This document shows, piece after piece, positions 33,801 to 42,180 of a stretch of 64,000 nt of DNA. Under the pieces are notes generated by a model that had not been told where the DNA came from, did no database searches, and saw only the letters and a program-made list of their open reading frames with translations. The position numbers and the translations under genes are program-made. The stretch is from Pseudomonas alkylphenolica (GTDB taxonomy: Bacteria > Pseudomonadota > Gammaproteobacteria > Pseudomonadales > Pseudomonadaceae), in assembly GCF_016009175.1 (NCBI RefSeq), contig NZ_JADUCM010000031.1, positions 1 through 64,000 of the forward strand, read 5' to 3'. Each line of letters begins with the position of its first letter. Positions within the stretch are counted from its first letter, which is position 1.

Positions 33801-36686
33801 CGCTTCAATGACTGTCAGGCAGGCGACCCGCGTGAAGGCAGCAAGGATTGCCCGGTGGCCAGGCAGCACCCGTACTTCGGCCAGTTCAACCGCGCGGACT
33901 GGCTGGGCGCGCGCACTACGCTGCAGCGCTGGTTCGCCGACCCGGTGTTGAACGTGCACAACGTCGACCGTGGCCTGGGCAATATCTTTACCCATGACCA
34001 CCTCGGCCCTTCGACGCACCAGCAGATCGGCCTGTATGCCACCGTGCTGGCCGAGCCCGCCGGTTCCAGCTGGTTTCATGCCGAAACCGGCGAGCCGCTG
34101 TACAACGGCGGCGGGCGCCAGGATGGCGGCCCGACCTCCTGGCAGGCGGTCATCGCCACCGGTGACATGAACGGTGACAACAAGGACGACAGCTTCCGTG
34201 AGTTTTTCCTCGAGTTCAGCGACTTCCAGCATGCCTACGAGGCCGGCGTGTATGTCGGCGCCGGTCCGGATGGCATTCCGAATGCGGGGGCCTTCCCGGC
34301 AACGCCGGACAGTTTCCGCTATGCCATCAACCCACCAGCACGCAAGCAGGCGGTGAACCTGTTGGAGTCGGTGCTGGAAGTTGCCGGTGGCCAGCTGCTG
34401 ACCTGCCCGTCGCGGCCGTGCCCGCAAGCCATTTCGGCGTCGGACCCGGGTATTTTCGTGGTCAATTACCGTCATGAGCCGCTGGGCTTGCGCATCTATG
34501 ACCCGAACAAAGTTGCCCCGGACGGCAAGCCCGGCATGCAGGCTGACGGTCTGGCCGGTGACCTTGCCTACGCCCTGCAAAGCCGTACCGACCGGGCAAT
34601 CCCGGCACTCAACCTGGCGCCCAGCGCGGTCAACGCCGCAACCGGCCCAACCGGTGGTGTCACGCTGCTGCCCAGACACATCAACCGCGGTGACTTGCCG
34701 GGTGACCCGTTCACGCCGACATTGCGCACCTACACCGGCGACAACGTGCGCCTGCGGGTGAATGCCGGTGGGCACGAGGAAGAGCACAACGTGACCATGC
34801 ACGGGGTGAAATGGCTGCATTCGGGCAGCGGCTTCGGCAACAGTTCCAACACCGGCTGGAAGGCCTCGCAAATGGTCGCGATTTCCGAGCAGTTCGGCTT
34901 CATGGCGCCGGTGGCGATGATGTCCAGCGCGGCCAGCGAAACGGGTGACTACCTGTATGCCATGGACGCGTCCCTGGAAGGCTATTGGAGCGGCCTGTGG
35001 GGCATCATGCGCAACTATTCGCAAAGCCGCAGCGACCTGTTCCCGCTGCCTAACAACCCTAAACCGGTAACCGCACGCAACACGGTCAACTTCAATGGCG
35101 TGTGCCCGCGCACCGCCCCCAACCCCAATGGCATCGGCATACGGCCGACCGTGCAGCGCAACTACGACGTGGTCGCGGCGCTGGCCAACGACATCCTTGC
35201 CAACCCGTTGGGCCTGAGCGTCGTTGATCCGACCGCTGTCGGCCAGCATGTGGGCGGCCCGCTCAAACCGCAAGGTGGCACGCTGGTCTACAACCCGCGG
35301 CCGGTGACGGTGCCGCAGGTGACCATCTTCGACCCTGAAGACGGCGAGACCTTCACCATCGGCGGGCAATCCGGACCGCTGCACGACCCGACTGCGATCC
35401 TCTATGTGCGCAAGGCCGACCTCGACCCTGTCACCGGCAAGCTCAAGGCCGGGGTTCCGGTAGAGCCGCTGGTGTTGCGCGCAGCAGCCGGTGACTGCAT
35501 CAACATCACCCTGGAGAACCGCCTGCCACTGGTCATGCCCGACCTGCCGAACTTCGCGGTGATGCAGGGAACGGTGAAGCGAGACCGCGCCGGCGCGCAA
35601 GGCTCGACCACCTTCAACAACAACCTGATGCGGCCGTCCAGCCATGTCGGTCTGCACGCCCAATTGCTGACGTACGATGTGAGCAAGTCGGATGGCTTCA
35701 ACGTCGGCAGCAACCCGGTGCAGACCGTAGCGCCGCGGGCGGGCAACACGGGCGCCTGGCCAAGTCGCACCTATCAGTACTACGCCGGGCACCTGGAGCG
35801 TGCCGGCCAGCCCACGGCTTCACAACTGGGGCGCAACGTCGATGTCATCGAGGCCACGCCCATCGAGTTTGGCGGGCTGAACCTGATGCCGGCAGACCCG
35901 ATCAAACAACCGCAAAAAGGCCTGGTGGCGGCGATGTCGGTGGCACCGGCCGGTGCCACCTGGCAGGAGGATGCCGCTTCAAGGGCCTCGGCAACCGTGC
36001 AGACGCTTGACGGCAACCGCTACCGCGACTTCTCCCTGGTCTGGCAAAAGTCGCTGAACATGCGCTGGGCCAACGGCTTGCCGGTCGAGAACATGTCGTC
36101 CGAAGGGCCGGGTATTCCCAACGACCCTAAAGACAACTCGGACATGGCCATCAACTACAAGAGCGAGCCACTGTGGTACCGCTTCGCGCGCGCGCCGAAT
36201 GCACCTTTCGGCCAGGCGGGCGGCAATGGCCTGGGGGCAGTGCCCAATGCCCATATGGCCTACAGCAACGCGCTGGTCGGCGGCGACCCGGTAACCCCGA
36301 TACTGCGGGTCAAGCCGGGGCAGCCATTTCGCACCCATGTGCTGATGCCTTCCGGGGGCAGCCGCGGCGCGACCTTCCAGCTCGATGGCCATGTCTGGGC
36401 GTTCAACCCGTTCCAGGCCGAGCGCGTCGATCTCTGGGGTTATCCGCTGAAAGACGCCGGTATCGGCTCGGTACGCTTTGGCTACAACCCCTTGGCCATG
36501 TACATCGGTGCCCAGGAAAGCGTGCTGCCGGCCGCTCATTTCAGTTTCATGTTCCCCAGCGCCGGCGGTGCCAATGCGGTTCCAGGCGACTACCTGTACC
36601 GGGACTATGCCGCCTTCGGCAACCTGGGCGGTATCTGGGGGCTGTTGCGGGTGAGCGAGGAGCCGCTACCGGCTACCGCGCAATAA
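30870..36686 (+). CDS. mnxG: Manganese-oxidizing multicopper oxidase MnxG
   Basis: A 1938-residue giant multicopper oxidase. It would oxidise Mn(II) to Mn(III/IV) oxide at the cell exterior using oxygen. Copper-site motifs are spread through it: HLHGHQW (His486/488/490), HCHFYPHFAQGMW (His537, Cys538, a type 1/type 3 signature), QHIHLPKW (His939/941), HDHLGPSTH (His1042/1044) and further histidines near residue 1305. Several repeated cupredoxin-like domains are apparent, for example two copies each of LVLRVASGDC/LVLRAAAGDC. The size and layout match MnxG of P. putida GB-1. A ribosome site TTGGAGG lies nine bases before the ATG. It is followed 29 bases later by a beta-propeller gene. Confidence 0.9.
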   Translation: MICALEHTRPDPNGLPGWLKTPARLALLAGVWLGGEEVEAAVQCQRTLVADVVAMDQPLMFNRLGAHNPNGMMFALRSDVVDTNGVLISQGGSAVPGQVTLRPDKRPRPLVLRVASGDCLTVKLHNLLAFQANPNGQGNDHENAANGELHVDAQVADRHVGFQVNGMQAFGSINDIAANSGRNDNALLAPGQSRTYTLYAEREGTFAATSYGATFGSEGSSGNVGNGLFAQVVVLPKGGRAYHNTVTEEDMRLATRGRTPAGQPVIDYEARYPVSEPWITEGKAGKPILNMVDGSEIIASNADALVMGPNADGSFPPTTYPLESQGKRNPSLPNRLEPFRDFAAVFHDQSAVIQAFPGFWGDPVFGQVLDPTRDAFMVNYGSGGMGAEVIANRVGVGPMHDCLSCAYEEFFLSAHTTGDIAMQVDVPANTGLELLAPGQVPAAENVGIKASMALYPAEPANVAHSYLGDAVKFRNISVGYEQHVFHLHGHQWLFNPNDDNSDYMDAQGVGPGSGYTYEIANGGSGNRNRVVGDAIYHCHFYPHFAQGMWAMWRIHDVFEEGTRLAVSQTGNNAYHDEPFALRSGLPAQGARALPDGEIVAGTPIPAIVPLPGKALPPMPGKVVVVPKLSGEAVASEDDAGEGETGQKVVGSLALVDRSEANRNADGTLKNPGYPFWIGGVESTVGQRPPTPPLDMLDAQTAKTLRDSGNALWAALDPAQAGGFDGGLPRHNLDGWVAGGEAQVTTSALDMSKTLERAKPVYYPEEGTEVEQSAMAFHAKPAHASFAVLPSGQLQSRSFLTNGAPPVAGAPFFEPCMDDRQKRLTRNAGLGYYNSGERLDAQSFSGASLFSADSPRVYKGANIQFDAVFNKVGYHFPQTRILTLWEDAWPVINKQRPPEPLVMRMNTFDCTMYQHTNLVPSVYELDDFQVRTPTDVIGQHIHLPKWDLTAADGSANGWNYEDGVLSPSTVVERIHAIRRFNDCQAGDPREGSKDCPVARQHPYFGQFNRADWLGARTTLQRWFADPVLNVHNVDRGLGNIFTHDHLGPSTHQQIGLYATVLAEPAGSSWFHAETGEPLYNGGGRQDGGPTSWQAVIATGDMNGDNKDDSFREFFLEFSDFQHAYEAGVYVGAGPDGIPNAGAFPATPDSFRYAINPPARKQAVNLLESVLEVAGGQLLTCPSRPCPQAISASDPGIFVVNYRHEPLGLRIYDPNKVAPDGKPGMQADGLAGDLAYALQSRTDRAIPALNLAPSAVNAATGPTGGVTLLPRHINRGDLPGDPFTPTLRTYTGDNVRLRVNAGGHEEEHNVTMHGVKWLHSGSGFGNSSNTGWKASQMVAISEQFGFMAPVAMMSSAASETGDYLYAMDASLEGYWSGLWGIMRNYSQSRSDLFPLPNNPKPVTARNTVNFNGVCPRTAPNPNGIGIRPTVQRNYDVVAALANDILANPLGLSVVDPTAVGQHVGGPLKPQGGTLVYNPRPVTVPQVTIFDPEDGETFTIGGQSGPLHDPTAILYVRKADLDPVTGKLKAGVPVEPLVLRAAAGDCINITLENRLPLVMPDLPNFAVMQGTVKRDRAGAQGSTTFNNNLMRPSSHVGLHAQLLTYDVSKSDGFNVGSNPVQTVAPRAGNTGAWPSRTYQYYAGHLERAGQPTASQLGRNVDVIEATPIEFGGLNLMPADPIKQPQKGLVAAMSVAPAGATWQEDAASRASATVQTLDGNRYRDFSLVWQKSLNMRWANGLPVENMSSEGPGIPNDPKDNSDMAINYKSEPLWYRFARAPNAPFGQAGGNGLGAVPNAHMAYSNALVGGDPVTPILRVKPGQPFRTHVLMPSGGSRGATFQLDGHVWAFNPFQAERVDLWGYPLKDAGIGSVRFGYNPLAMYIGAQESVLPAAHFSFMFPSAGGANAVPGDYLYRDYAAFGNLGGIWGLLRVSEEPLPATAQ

Positions 36687-36715
36687 AGGGATGGAATGAT
36701 CAGGAGGGTGCCAGG

Positions 36716-38704
36716 ATGGAACGCAGACGGATGATGCAAACGGCGATGGCAACCGGGGTGCTGGCACTGCTGGTCAGTGCCGGCCTGTACCTTCACCGCG
36801 CCAACGTGCAGCAAGGTACTGCGCCCGCCCTTGTTGTCACAAAGGCGGGGGCCAGTGAGCGCCAGCGGGTAACCCGCGACGGTGTCTCCATCGAGTTCGA
36901 AGCGCTGCCGGCCACTGCAGGCGAGCCGTTGATGGAAGGCCAGCTCGCCGACATCCGCTTCCATATTCGCGATGCTGCCAGTGGCCAACCGCTCAGCGGG
37001 GTGGCGCCCGGGGCCTGGCTGGACCCGGCATCCACCACGGTCAGCCGCGATGGCCGCAAACTGGGCTGCAAGGCGCGCATCGGGCTGTACCTCAAGGGCG
37101 TGATGGGCGCGCGCGCCTTGCTGGACCTCAACAGCTATTACCTGTTGCTGATGAACAAGGACCCGAGCATCTCGGTGATAGACCCGTCCATTTCCGTCGG
37201 CGGCATCACCAGCACCCTAAGCCGTATACCGCTCAAGCGCGCGCCCATGGACTGGGTGGTCAGCAACGCCGACAAGCGTCTGTACGTGTCGATGCCCGAT
37301 GCCGGCGAGATTGCCGTAATCGACACCGAAAGCTTCCAGGTACTGAGCTATGTCGCGGCCGGCAGCGAGCCGGTGAGGGTGGCGCTGCAGCCGGACGGGC
37401 GCTACCTGTGGGTCGGCAACAATACACCGGATAGCGCCGGGAGCGGAGTAACCGTCATTGATACGCAAACCCTGCAGAAGGTCTTCAGCTACCCGTCGGG
37501 GCAGGGCTTTCATGAGATCAGCTTCAGCGACGATTCGCGTCACGCCTTTGTCAGCAACCGCGACAGCGGCACCCTGAGTGTGTTCGACATCACCAACCTG
37601 CGCCACATCAGTGATGTTGCCACCGGCCCTCAGCCATTGTCGGCGGCCTATTCGGCGCTGGCCCAGGCGGTGTATGTCTCCGATGGCAAGGCCGGTACCA
37701 TCAGTGTGATCGATGCCCGCAGCTTCAAGACACGTGCGGTGATCGAGACTGGCCAAGGCGTGGGGCCGATGCGCTTTACCCCTGACGGACGCTTTGGCCT
37801 GGTTCTCAACACCCTGGAAAACCGCTTGCAGGTGATTGATGCGGCCAACGATCAGCAGGTGCACGCGCTGGACGTCACGGCGGAGCCTTATCAACTGACC
37901 TTTACCCGCGCTTTTGCCTACGTACGCGGCCTGGGCTCTTCACGAGTGAGCATGATCAACCTGGCCTCGCTGGGGCAGGGCAAGCAGCCGATCATTCAGG
38001 ATTTCGAGGCGGGACCGGCGGCGCCGAAGCTGGCCGGCAACCTGCCGTTGGCCGACAGCCTGGCCCCGGCGCGGGACGACGCGGCGGTATTTGTGGTCAA
38101 CCCGGTCGACAACACCGCCTATTACTACATGGAAGGGATGAATGCGCCGATGTCCGGCTACCTCAACCGCGGCCATACGGCGCGTGCCGCGATGGTGGTC
38201 GACCGCAGTTTGCGCGAGCTGCAGCCCGGGGTGTACGGCGGGCGGATAAAGCTGCCTGCGGCCGGGCAACTCGACATGGCGTTCATGCTCAACCAACCGC
38301 AAATGACCCATTGCTTCGCTGTCGAGGTGCAGGCAAACCCCGGGCTGGAGAAGCTGCGTGCGACCGCCAAAGTGCAGTTCATGCTCGAACAGGCAACCGT
38401 ACGCGCGGGCAATGAGCCCGTGATGGCACGGTTCCGTGTAGTCCAGGGCACTACGGGCAAACCGTGGCAGGGGCTGCAGGACGTGCAGGTACGTTACTAC
38501 CTGGCGCCGTCTGCCTGGCAGGCCACCGCTCTGGCGCGAGAAGTCGAGGAGGGGGTATACGAAGCACCGCTGCAGATAAAACGCGCCGGGGCCTATTACC
38601 TGCAAGTGCAGTCGAGCACAGCCAAGCTTGGGGGGAACGGGCAAAGTTTTGCCAGTTTGAGGGCCTTGCCGGCGCAGCCCTCAACCGAAGCCGCCGCCCC
38701 CTGA
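36716..38704 (+). CDS. YVTN beta-propeller protein flanked by YtkA/FixH-like domains
   Basis: A 662-residue exported or membrane-anchored protein. It has one N-terminal hydrophobic segment (residues about 9-24), then a YtkA/FixH-like beta domain, a central seven-bladed-type propeller of the YVTN/cytochrome-D1 kind (repeats such as RLYVSMPDAGEIAVIDTES, HAFVSNRDSGTLSVFD, AVYVSDGKAGTISVID) and a C-terminal YtkA-like domain. No haem motif (CxxCH) is visible. It is transcribed with mnxG (29-base gap, CAGGAGGG ribosome site). It may help MnxG mature, export or hold its product. That role is inferred. Confidence 0.82.
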   Translation: MERRRMMQTAMATGVLALLVSAGLYLHRANVQQGTAPALVVTKAGASERQRVTRDGVSIEFEALPATAGEPLMEGQLADIRFHIRDAASGQPLSGVAPGAWLDPASTTVSRDGRKLGCKARIGLYLKGVMGARALLDLNSYYLLLMNKDPSISVIDPSISVGGITSTLSRIPLKRAPMDWVVSNADKRLYVSMPDAGEIAVIDTESFQVLSYVAAGSEPVRVALQPDGRYLWVGNNTPDSAGSGVTVIDTQTLQKVFSYPSGQGFHEISFSDDSRHAFVSNRDSGTLSVFDITNLRHISDVATGPQPLSAAYSALAQAVYVSDGKAGTISVIDARSFKTRAVIETGQGVGPMRFTPDGRFGLVLNTLENRLQVIDAANDQQVHALDVTAEPYQLTFTRAFAYVRGLGSSRVSMINLASLGQGKQPIIQDFEAGPAAPKLAGNLPLADSLAPARDDAAVFVVNPVDNTAYYYMEGMNAPMSGYLNRGHTARAAMVVDRSLRELQPGVYGGRIKLPAAGQLDMAFMLNQPQMTHCFAVEVQANPGLEKLRATAKVQFMLEQATVRAGNEPVMARFRVVQGTTGKPWQGLQDVQVRYYLAPSAWQATALAREVEEGVYEAPLQIKRAGAYYLQVQSSTAKLGGNGQSFASLRALPAQPSTEAAAP

Positions 38705-38720
38705 AAAAGAGGGCGGCGGC
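38690..38720. terminator. Bidirectional hairpin between convergent genes
   Basis: A perfect 10-bp stem, GCCGCCGCCC with GGGCGGCGGC, has an 11-base loop. It overlaps the last codons of the propeller gene and ends just before the sulfatase stop codon. Confidence 0.65.
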
Positions 38721-38725
38721 ATCGC

Positions 38726-40312
38726 TCACGGCTTGGCCTGGGCCTTGCTGTTTTCTTCGATTTTCGCATCCACCGCTGCCCGGATCTGGTCGATGCTGAA
38801 GCTGGCAGGCTTCTGGCTCGGCGGGTAGGCGATGAAGGTTTGCAGGAACCTCGCTGCTTTTGCCACCCCTGCGGCCAGCAGGTAGGAGTTCTTCACGGTC
38901 CAGTCGTAATACTGGTCAGACACGACGTCTGCGCGCTCGTACGGGTCCATGCGCATGTTGAACAGCTTGGGCACGCGCAACGGCACGAACGGGCTGCTCC
39001 ACACGGCAAAGCCGCCGGGTTCGCGTTGCTCGGCGAATACTACCTTCCAGTTGTCATAGCGCATGGAAACCAGCATGCCGTCGTCGTTGAAATAGTAGAA
39101 CTCGCGACGCTCGCCTTTTGCCTGTTTACCGGTCAGGTAGGGCAGCTGGTTGTAGCCGTCCAGGTGCACCTTGAAGCGTGTGCCGTCGCCCGTCGGTGAC
39201 CAGCCCTGGAGCAGCTTTTCCTTCACGCTGGTGTCACCGGCCGCCGCCAGCAGGGTCGGGAACCAGTCCATGCCCGAGAACATCTCGTTGGAAACTTCAC
39301 CGGCCTTGATCTTGCCCGGCCAACGAACGATGGCCGGTACCCGGTAGGCGCCTTCCCAGTTGGAGTTCTTTTCGTTGCGAAACGGGGTGGTCGCTGCATC
39401 TGGCCAGGAGAACTGGTTCGGGCCGTTGTCGGTGGTGTAGACGACGATGGTGTTGTCGGCGATTTTCAGGTCATCGAGGGTTTTCAGCAGTTTGCCGACG
39501 TCGCCGTCATGCTCGAGCATGCCGTCGGCGTAGTCGTTGCCGGGCATGCCGCTCTGGCCCTTCATCGATTCGCGCACATGGGTGAACAGGTGCATGCGCG
39601 TGGTGTTCATCCAGACGAAGAAGGGTTTGTCGGCCTTGGCCTGCTTCTCGATGAAGGCTTGCGCGGCTGCGGTGGTCTCGTCGTCGATGGTTTCCATGCG
39701 CCGGGCGGTCAGCGCACCGGTGTCTTCGATCTTGCCGTCGGCATAGCTGTGGATCACGCCGCGTGGCGTTCTGGACTTGACGAAGTCCGGGTCATCCTTG
39801 GGCCAATAGGCGCGCTCGGGTTCTTCTTCGGCATTGAGGTGGTAGAGGTTGCCGAAGAACTCGTCGAAGCCATGGTTGGTCGGCAGGAATTCATCCTTGT
39901 CGCCCAGGTGGTTCTTGCCGAACTGGCCGGTGGCATAGCCCTGGGACTTGAGGGCCTGGGCAATGGTGATGTCGCGTTTCTGGATGCCGATCGGCGCGCC
40001 CGGTACACCAACCTTGGTCAGGCCGGTGCGCAATGGCGACTGGCCGGTGATGAACGAAGAACGCCCGGCAGTGCAGCTGTTTTCCGCGTAGTAGTCGGTG
40101 AACAGCATGCCTTCGTTGGCGATGCGGTCGATGCTGGGGGTCTTGTAGCCTACCACCCCATGGCTGTAGGCACTGATGTTGGTCTGGCCGATGTCGTCGC
40201 CGAAGATCACCAGGATGTTGGGTTTTTCCGCGGCGGCAGCACTGGCCGAAATTGCCATGACCGAAGCCGCGATCAACGCGAGATCCGGTAGCCACTGGGT
40301 TATACGCGCCAT
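38726..40312 (-). CDS. Periplasmic type I sulfatase (arylsulfatase-like)
   Basis: A 528-residue sulfatase with a signal peptide (cleavage near ASAAAAEK). The formylglycine motif is CTAGR at Cys80 (in AENSCTAGRSSFITG), the C-x-A-x-R variant of the usual C-x-P-S-R. Metal and active-site residues appear in VIFGDDIGQTN, GKNHLGD and YTTDNGPN. It would cleave a sulfate ester outside the cytoplasm. It needs a formylglycine-generating enzyme, which is not in this window. It lies downstream of the CoA-linked SDR operon but has its own palindromic site at 40388. An AAGGAG ribosome site fits the ATG at 40312; an upstream in-frame start is rejected. Confidence 0.88.
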   Translation of the reverse strand: MARITQWLPDLALIAASVMAISASAAAAEKPNILVIFGDDIGQTNISAYSHGVVGYKTPSIDRIANEGMLFTDYYAENSCTAGRSSFITGQSPLRTGLTKVGVPGAPIGIQKRDITIAQALKSQGYATGQFGKNHLGDKDEFLPTNHGFDEFFGNLYHLNAEEEPERAYWPKDDPDFVKSRTPRGVIHSYADGKIEDTGALTARRMETIDDETTAAAQAFIEKQAKADKPFFVWMNTTRMHLFTHVRESMKGQSGMPGNDYADGMLEHDGDVGKLLKTLDDLKIADNTIVVYTTDNGPNQFSWPDAATTPFRNEKNSNWEGAYRVPAIVRWPGKIKAGEVSNEMFSGMDWFPTLLAAAGDTSVKEKLLQGWSPTGDGTRFKVHLDGYNQLPYLTGKQAKGERREFYYFNDDGMLVSMRYDNWKVVFAEQREPGGFAVWSSPFVPLRVPKLFNMRMDPYERADVVSDQYYDWTVKNSYLLAAGVAKAARFLQTFIAYPPSQKPASFSIDQIRAAVDAKIEENSKAQAKP

Positions 40313-40324
40313 TTGACGGGCTCC

Positions 40325-40332
40325 TTGTTGTT
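40325..40332 (-). promoter_or_regulatory. CA motif before the sulfatase
   Basis: The message reads AACAACAA immediately before the GGAG ribosome site. Confidence 0.6.
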
Positions 40333-40387
40333 GGGCGTCGCGGTGAGCGATCAGCATCCATGTTCAGGCGTGGTCAGCAGGATCGCG

Positions 40388-40404
40388 CCACCCGGATCAG
40401 GTGG
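40388..40404. promoter_or_regulatory. Regulon palindrome, site E (sulfatase)
   Basis: CCACCC-GGATC-AGGTGG, one mismatch between arms, is centred 84 bases before the sulfatase start. The surrounding stem extends to 10 bp (40383-40409), so a terminator role for the upstream SDR gene is an alternative. Confidence 0.5.
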
Positions 40405-40424
40405 CGCGACGCTTGCCGCCCGGC

Positions 40425-41249
40425 TTATTGCAGGTTGCCGGCGACGGCAATGGTTTGCGCGGTGATGTAGTTGGACTCGGGCGAGCAGAACAGGTACACC
40501 GCATCGGCCGCTTCCTGCGCGGTGCCCGGACGGCCCAACGGGTTGCGTTGGGCGAACGATTTGGCCGCTTCCGGGCTGATGCCGACGCGGATGTCACGCC
40601 CTTCAATGTTCACTGTCGCACCGGCGTGGGCGTCGGCGCAGGTCATGCGGGTTTCAATGAAGCCGAAAGCCACCGCGTTGACGTTGACCTTGAAACGGCC
40701 CCATTCGCGGGCCAGCGCACGGGTCATGCCGATCACCCCGGCCTTGGCCGAGGAGTAGTTCATTTGCCCGGCATTGCCGTTAAGGGCGGACACCGAAGAA
40801 ATGTTCACGACTTTGCGGAACACCTCGCGCTCCTGCGCCGCTTCAGCCTGGGCCTGGGCCTTGATGATCGGGTAGGCGGCGCGCAGGATGCGAAACGGTG
40901 CGGTCATGTGGCAGTCGAGGATCGCGTACCACTGCTCGTCGCTCATTTTCTGGATCACGTCGTCCCAGGTGTAGCCGGCGTTGTTGACGATGATGTCGAT
41001 GGCACCGAAATGATCCATGGCGGTCTTGATGTAGCGCTCGCCAAAGTCCGGGGCGCTGACGTTGCCGTGGCACACAGCGGCTTCGCCACCGAGCTTGCGG
41101 ATCAGTTCTGCGGTTTCGTGCGCAGGGTCGGCATCCAGGTCGTTGATCACGATACGTGCGCCTTCGCTCGCCAGTTTCAGGGCGATCTGCTGGCCGATGC
41201 CGCGACCGGAACCGGTGACCAGTGCGACTTTGCCGTCGAGTTTTGCCAT
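40425..41249 (-). CDS. SDR-family 3-hydroxyacyl-CoA dehydrogenase-like protein
   Basis: A 274-residue classical SDR. It has the cofactor motif TGSGRGIG, NNAGYTWDD, the catalytic serine in NISSVSALNG and the YSSAK pair. The length and the loop rich in Ala/Gln before the catalytic serine resemble SDRs that oxidise 3-hydroxyacyl-CoAs in steroid and acyl side-chain degradation. It follows the two MaoC genes, so hydration (MaoC) and oxidation (SDR) would be consecutive steps. Last gene of the operon starting at 44532. A GAGGAG ribosome site precedes the ATG. Confidence 0.85.
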   Translation of the reverse strand: MAKLDGKVALVTGSGRGIGQQIALKLASEGARIVINDLDADPAHETAELIRKLGGEAAVCHGNVSAPDFGERYIKTAMDHFGAIDIIVNNAGYTWDDVIQKMSDEQWYAILDCHMTAPFRILRAAYPIIKAQAQAEAAQEREVFRKVVNISSVSALNGNAGQMNYSSAKAGVIGMTRALAREWGRFKVNVNAVAFGFIETRMTCADAHAGATVNIEGRDIRVGISPEAAKSFAQRNPLGRPGTAQEAADAVYLFCSPESNYITAQTIAVAGNLQ

Positions 41250-41279
41250 GGGGTGTTGCTCCTCAATGATTGGTTTTGT

Positions 41280-41696
41280 TTACAGAGCGATCACGGCGTC
41301 GCCAACGATCTTGGTCTCGCCGTATTGATTGGTGGTGCGCACTTCAACCTTGATGCGTTGCTCGCCTTGCGCTTCAAAGCGCTCGACCACGACGCCAGTG
41401 CAGGTGATCTGGTGGCCCAGGTGGGTAATGCCGAGAAAACGCACGCCGAACTCGCGCAACTGGCGCTGGTCGACCCATTGCGTGAGCAGGCGGCCGAGGT
41501 AGGCCATCGACAGCATGCCGTGGGCGAACACGTCGGGCATGCCGGCCTTGCGTGCGTAATCGGTATCGATATGTATGGCGTTGTGATCGCCCGAGGCGCC
41601 GGCGAACAACGCCAGGGTGGTACGGTTGATCGCCGGCAGGGCGAGGGGCGGCAAGCTCTCGCCGACCTTGATTGCTTCGAGGCAGGTAGCGTTCAT
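41280..41696 (-). CDS. MaoC-type enoyl-CoA hydratase subunit (catalytic)
   Basis: A 138-residue hot-dog protein. The hydratase-2 motif ASGDHNAIHIDTDYARKAG supplies the Asp/His pair, followed by FAHGML. Alone it is half of a double hot-dog. The other half is the adjacent gene at 41711, so the active enzyme is probably a heteromer, as in steroid-degrading bacteria (ChsH1/ChsH2-like logic). It would hydrate a bulky 2-enoyl-CoA. The stop of the partner gene is 14 bases upstream. Confidence 0.87.
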   Translation of the reverse strand: MNATCLEAIKVGESLPPLALPAINRTTLALFAGASGDHNAIHIDTDYARKAGMPDVFAHGMLSMAYLGRLLTQWVDQRQLREFGVRFLGITHLGHQITCTGVVVERFEAQGEQRIKVEVRTTNQYGETKIVGDAVIAL

Positions 41697-41710
41697 CAGG
41701 TTTCTCCGTC

Positions 41711-42151
41711 TTAGCCGTTGCGCTGCACAAGCACGCTGCGCAGGTCCGCGACGTGTTCACCGTGCTGGTTGGTGACGCGGGTTTCACGGACCACGAATTC
41801 CAGTGCGCCGCCTTTTTTGTCGTAGATGTCGGCGATGCGTACATCGAAGCGCAGCGTGTCACCGGCGTAGGCCATGCGGTGGTAGCGGAACGACTCTTCG
41901 CCGTGGAGAATGCGCGCGGTGACGATGCCCAGCTCATCGCGCCAGGCGTTGGACGGAATCTGGAATTCCAGCGAGAACAGGAAAGTCGGTGGCAGTGGCA
42001 GGCTCGGATACCCGGCGTCGCGCGCTGCTTGTTCATCGAAGTAAATAGGATTGGTTTCCCCGGTGGCCTTGGCGAAGAAGCGCAACTGCCCGGCTTCGGC
42101 GGTGGCGAGGAAGGTAGGCAATTGCCTGCCGATGTGTTTCTTGTCGATCAT
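41711..42151 (-). CDS. MaoC N-terminal-like (FAS1-type) hydratase partner subunit
   Basis: A 146-residue hot-dog protein of the MaoC dehydratase N-terminal family. It opens MIDKKHIGRQLPTF, has ATGETNPIYFDEQAARDAG (Asn/Glu in place of the catalytic Asp/His motif) and ends in HVADLRSVLVQRNG. It lacks the catalytic pair of its neighbour, so it probably shapes the binding pocket in a two-subunit hydratase. An AAAGGAG ribosome site precedes its ATG. It lies between the thiolase and the catalytic MaoC gene. Confidence 0.85.
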   Translation of the reverse strand: MIDKKHIGRQLPTFLATAEAGQLRFFAKATGETNPIYFDEQAARDAGYPSLPLPPTFLFSLEFQIPSNAWRDELGIVTARILHGEESFRYHRMAYAGDTLRFDVRIADIYDKKGGALEFVVRETRVTNQHGEHVADLRSVLVQRNG

Positions 42152-42180
42152 CTGGATGGCTCCTTTACTGGCCTGGCGCG

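Noticed and set aside
30948..35792. Very long minus-strand open frames opposite mnxG (914 and 676 codons)
   Set aside because: They are antisense shadows of a GC-rich gene. They show no family motif, while the plus strand has intact copper-binding signatures throughout.
36173..36715. Longer beta-propeller gene starting inside mnxG
   Set aside because: The extra segment is out-of-frame mnxG sequence. CAGGAGGG before ATG 36716 gives the real start.
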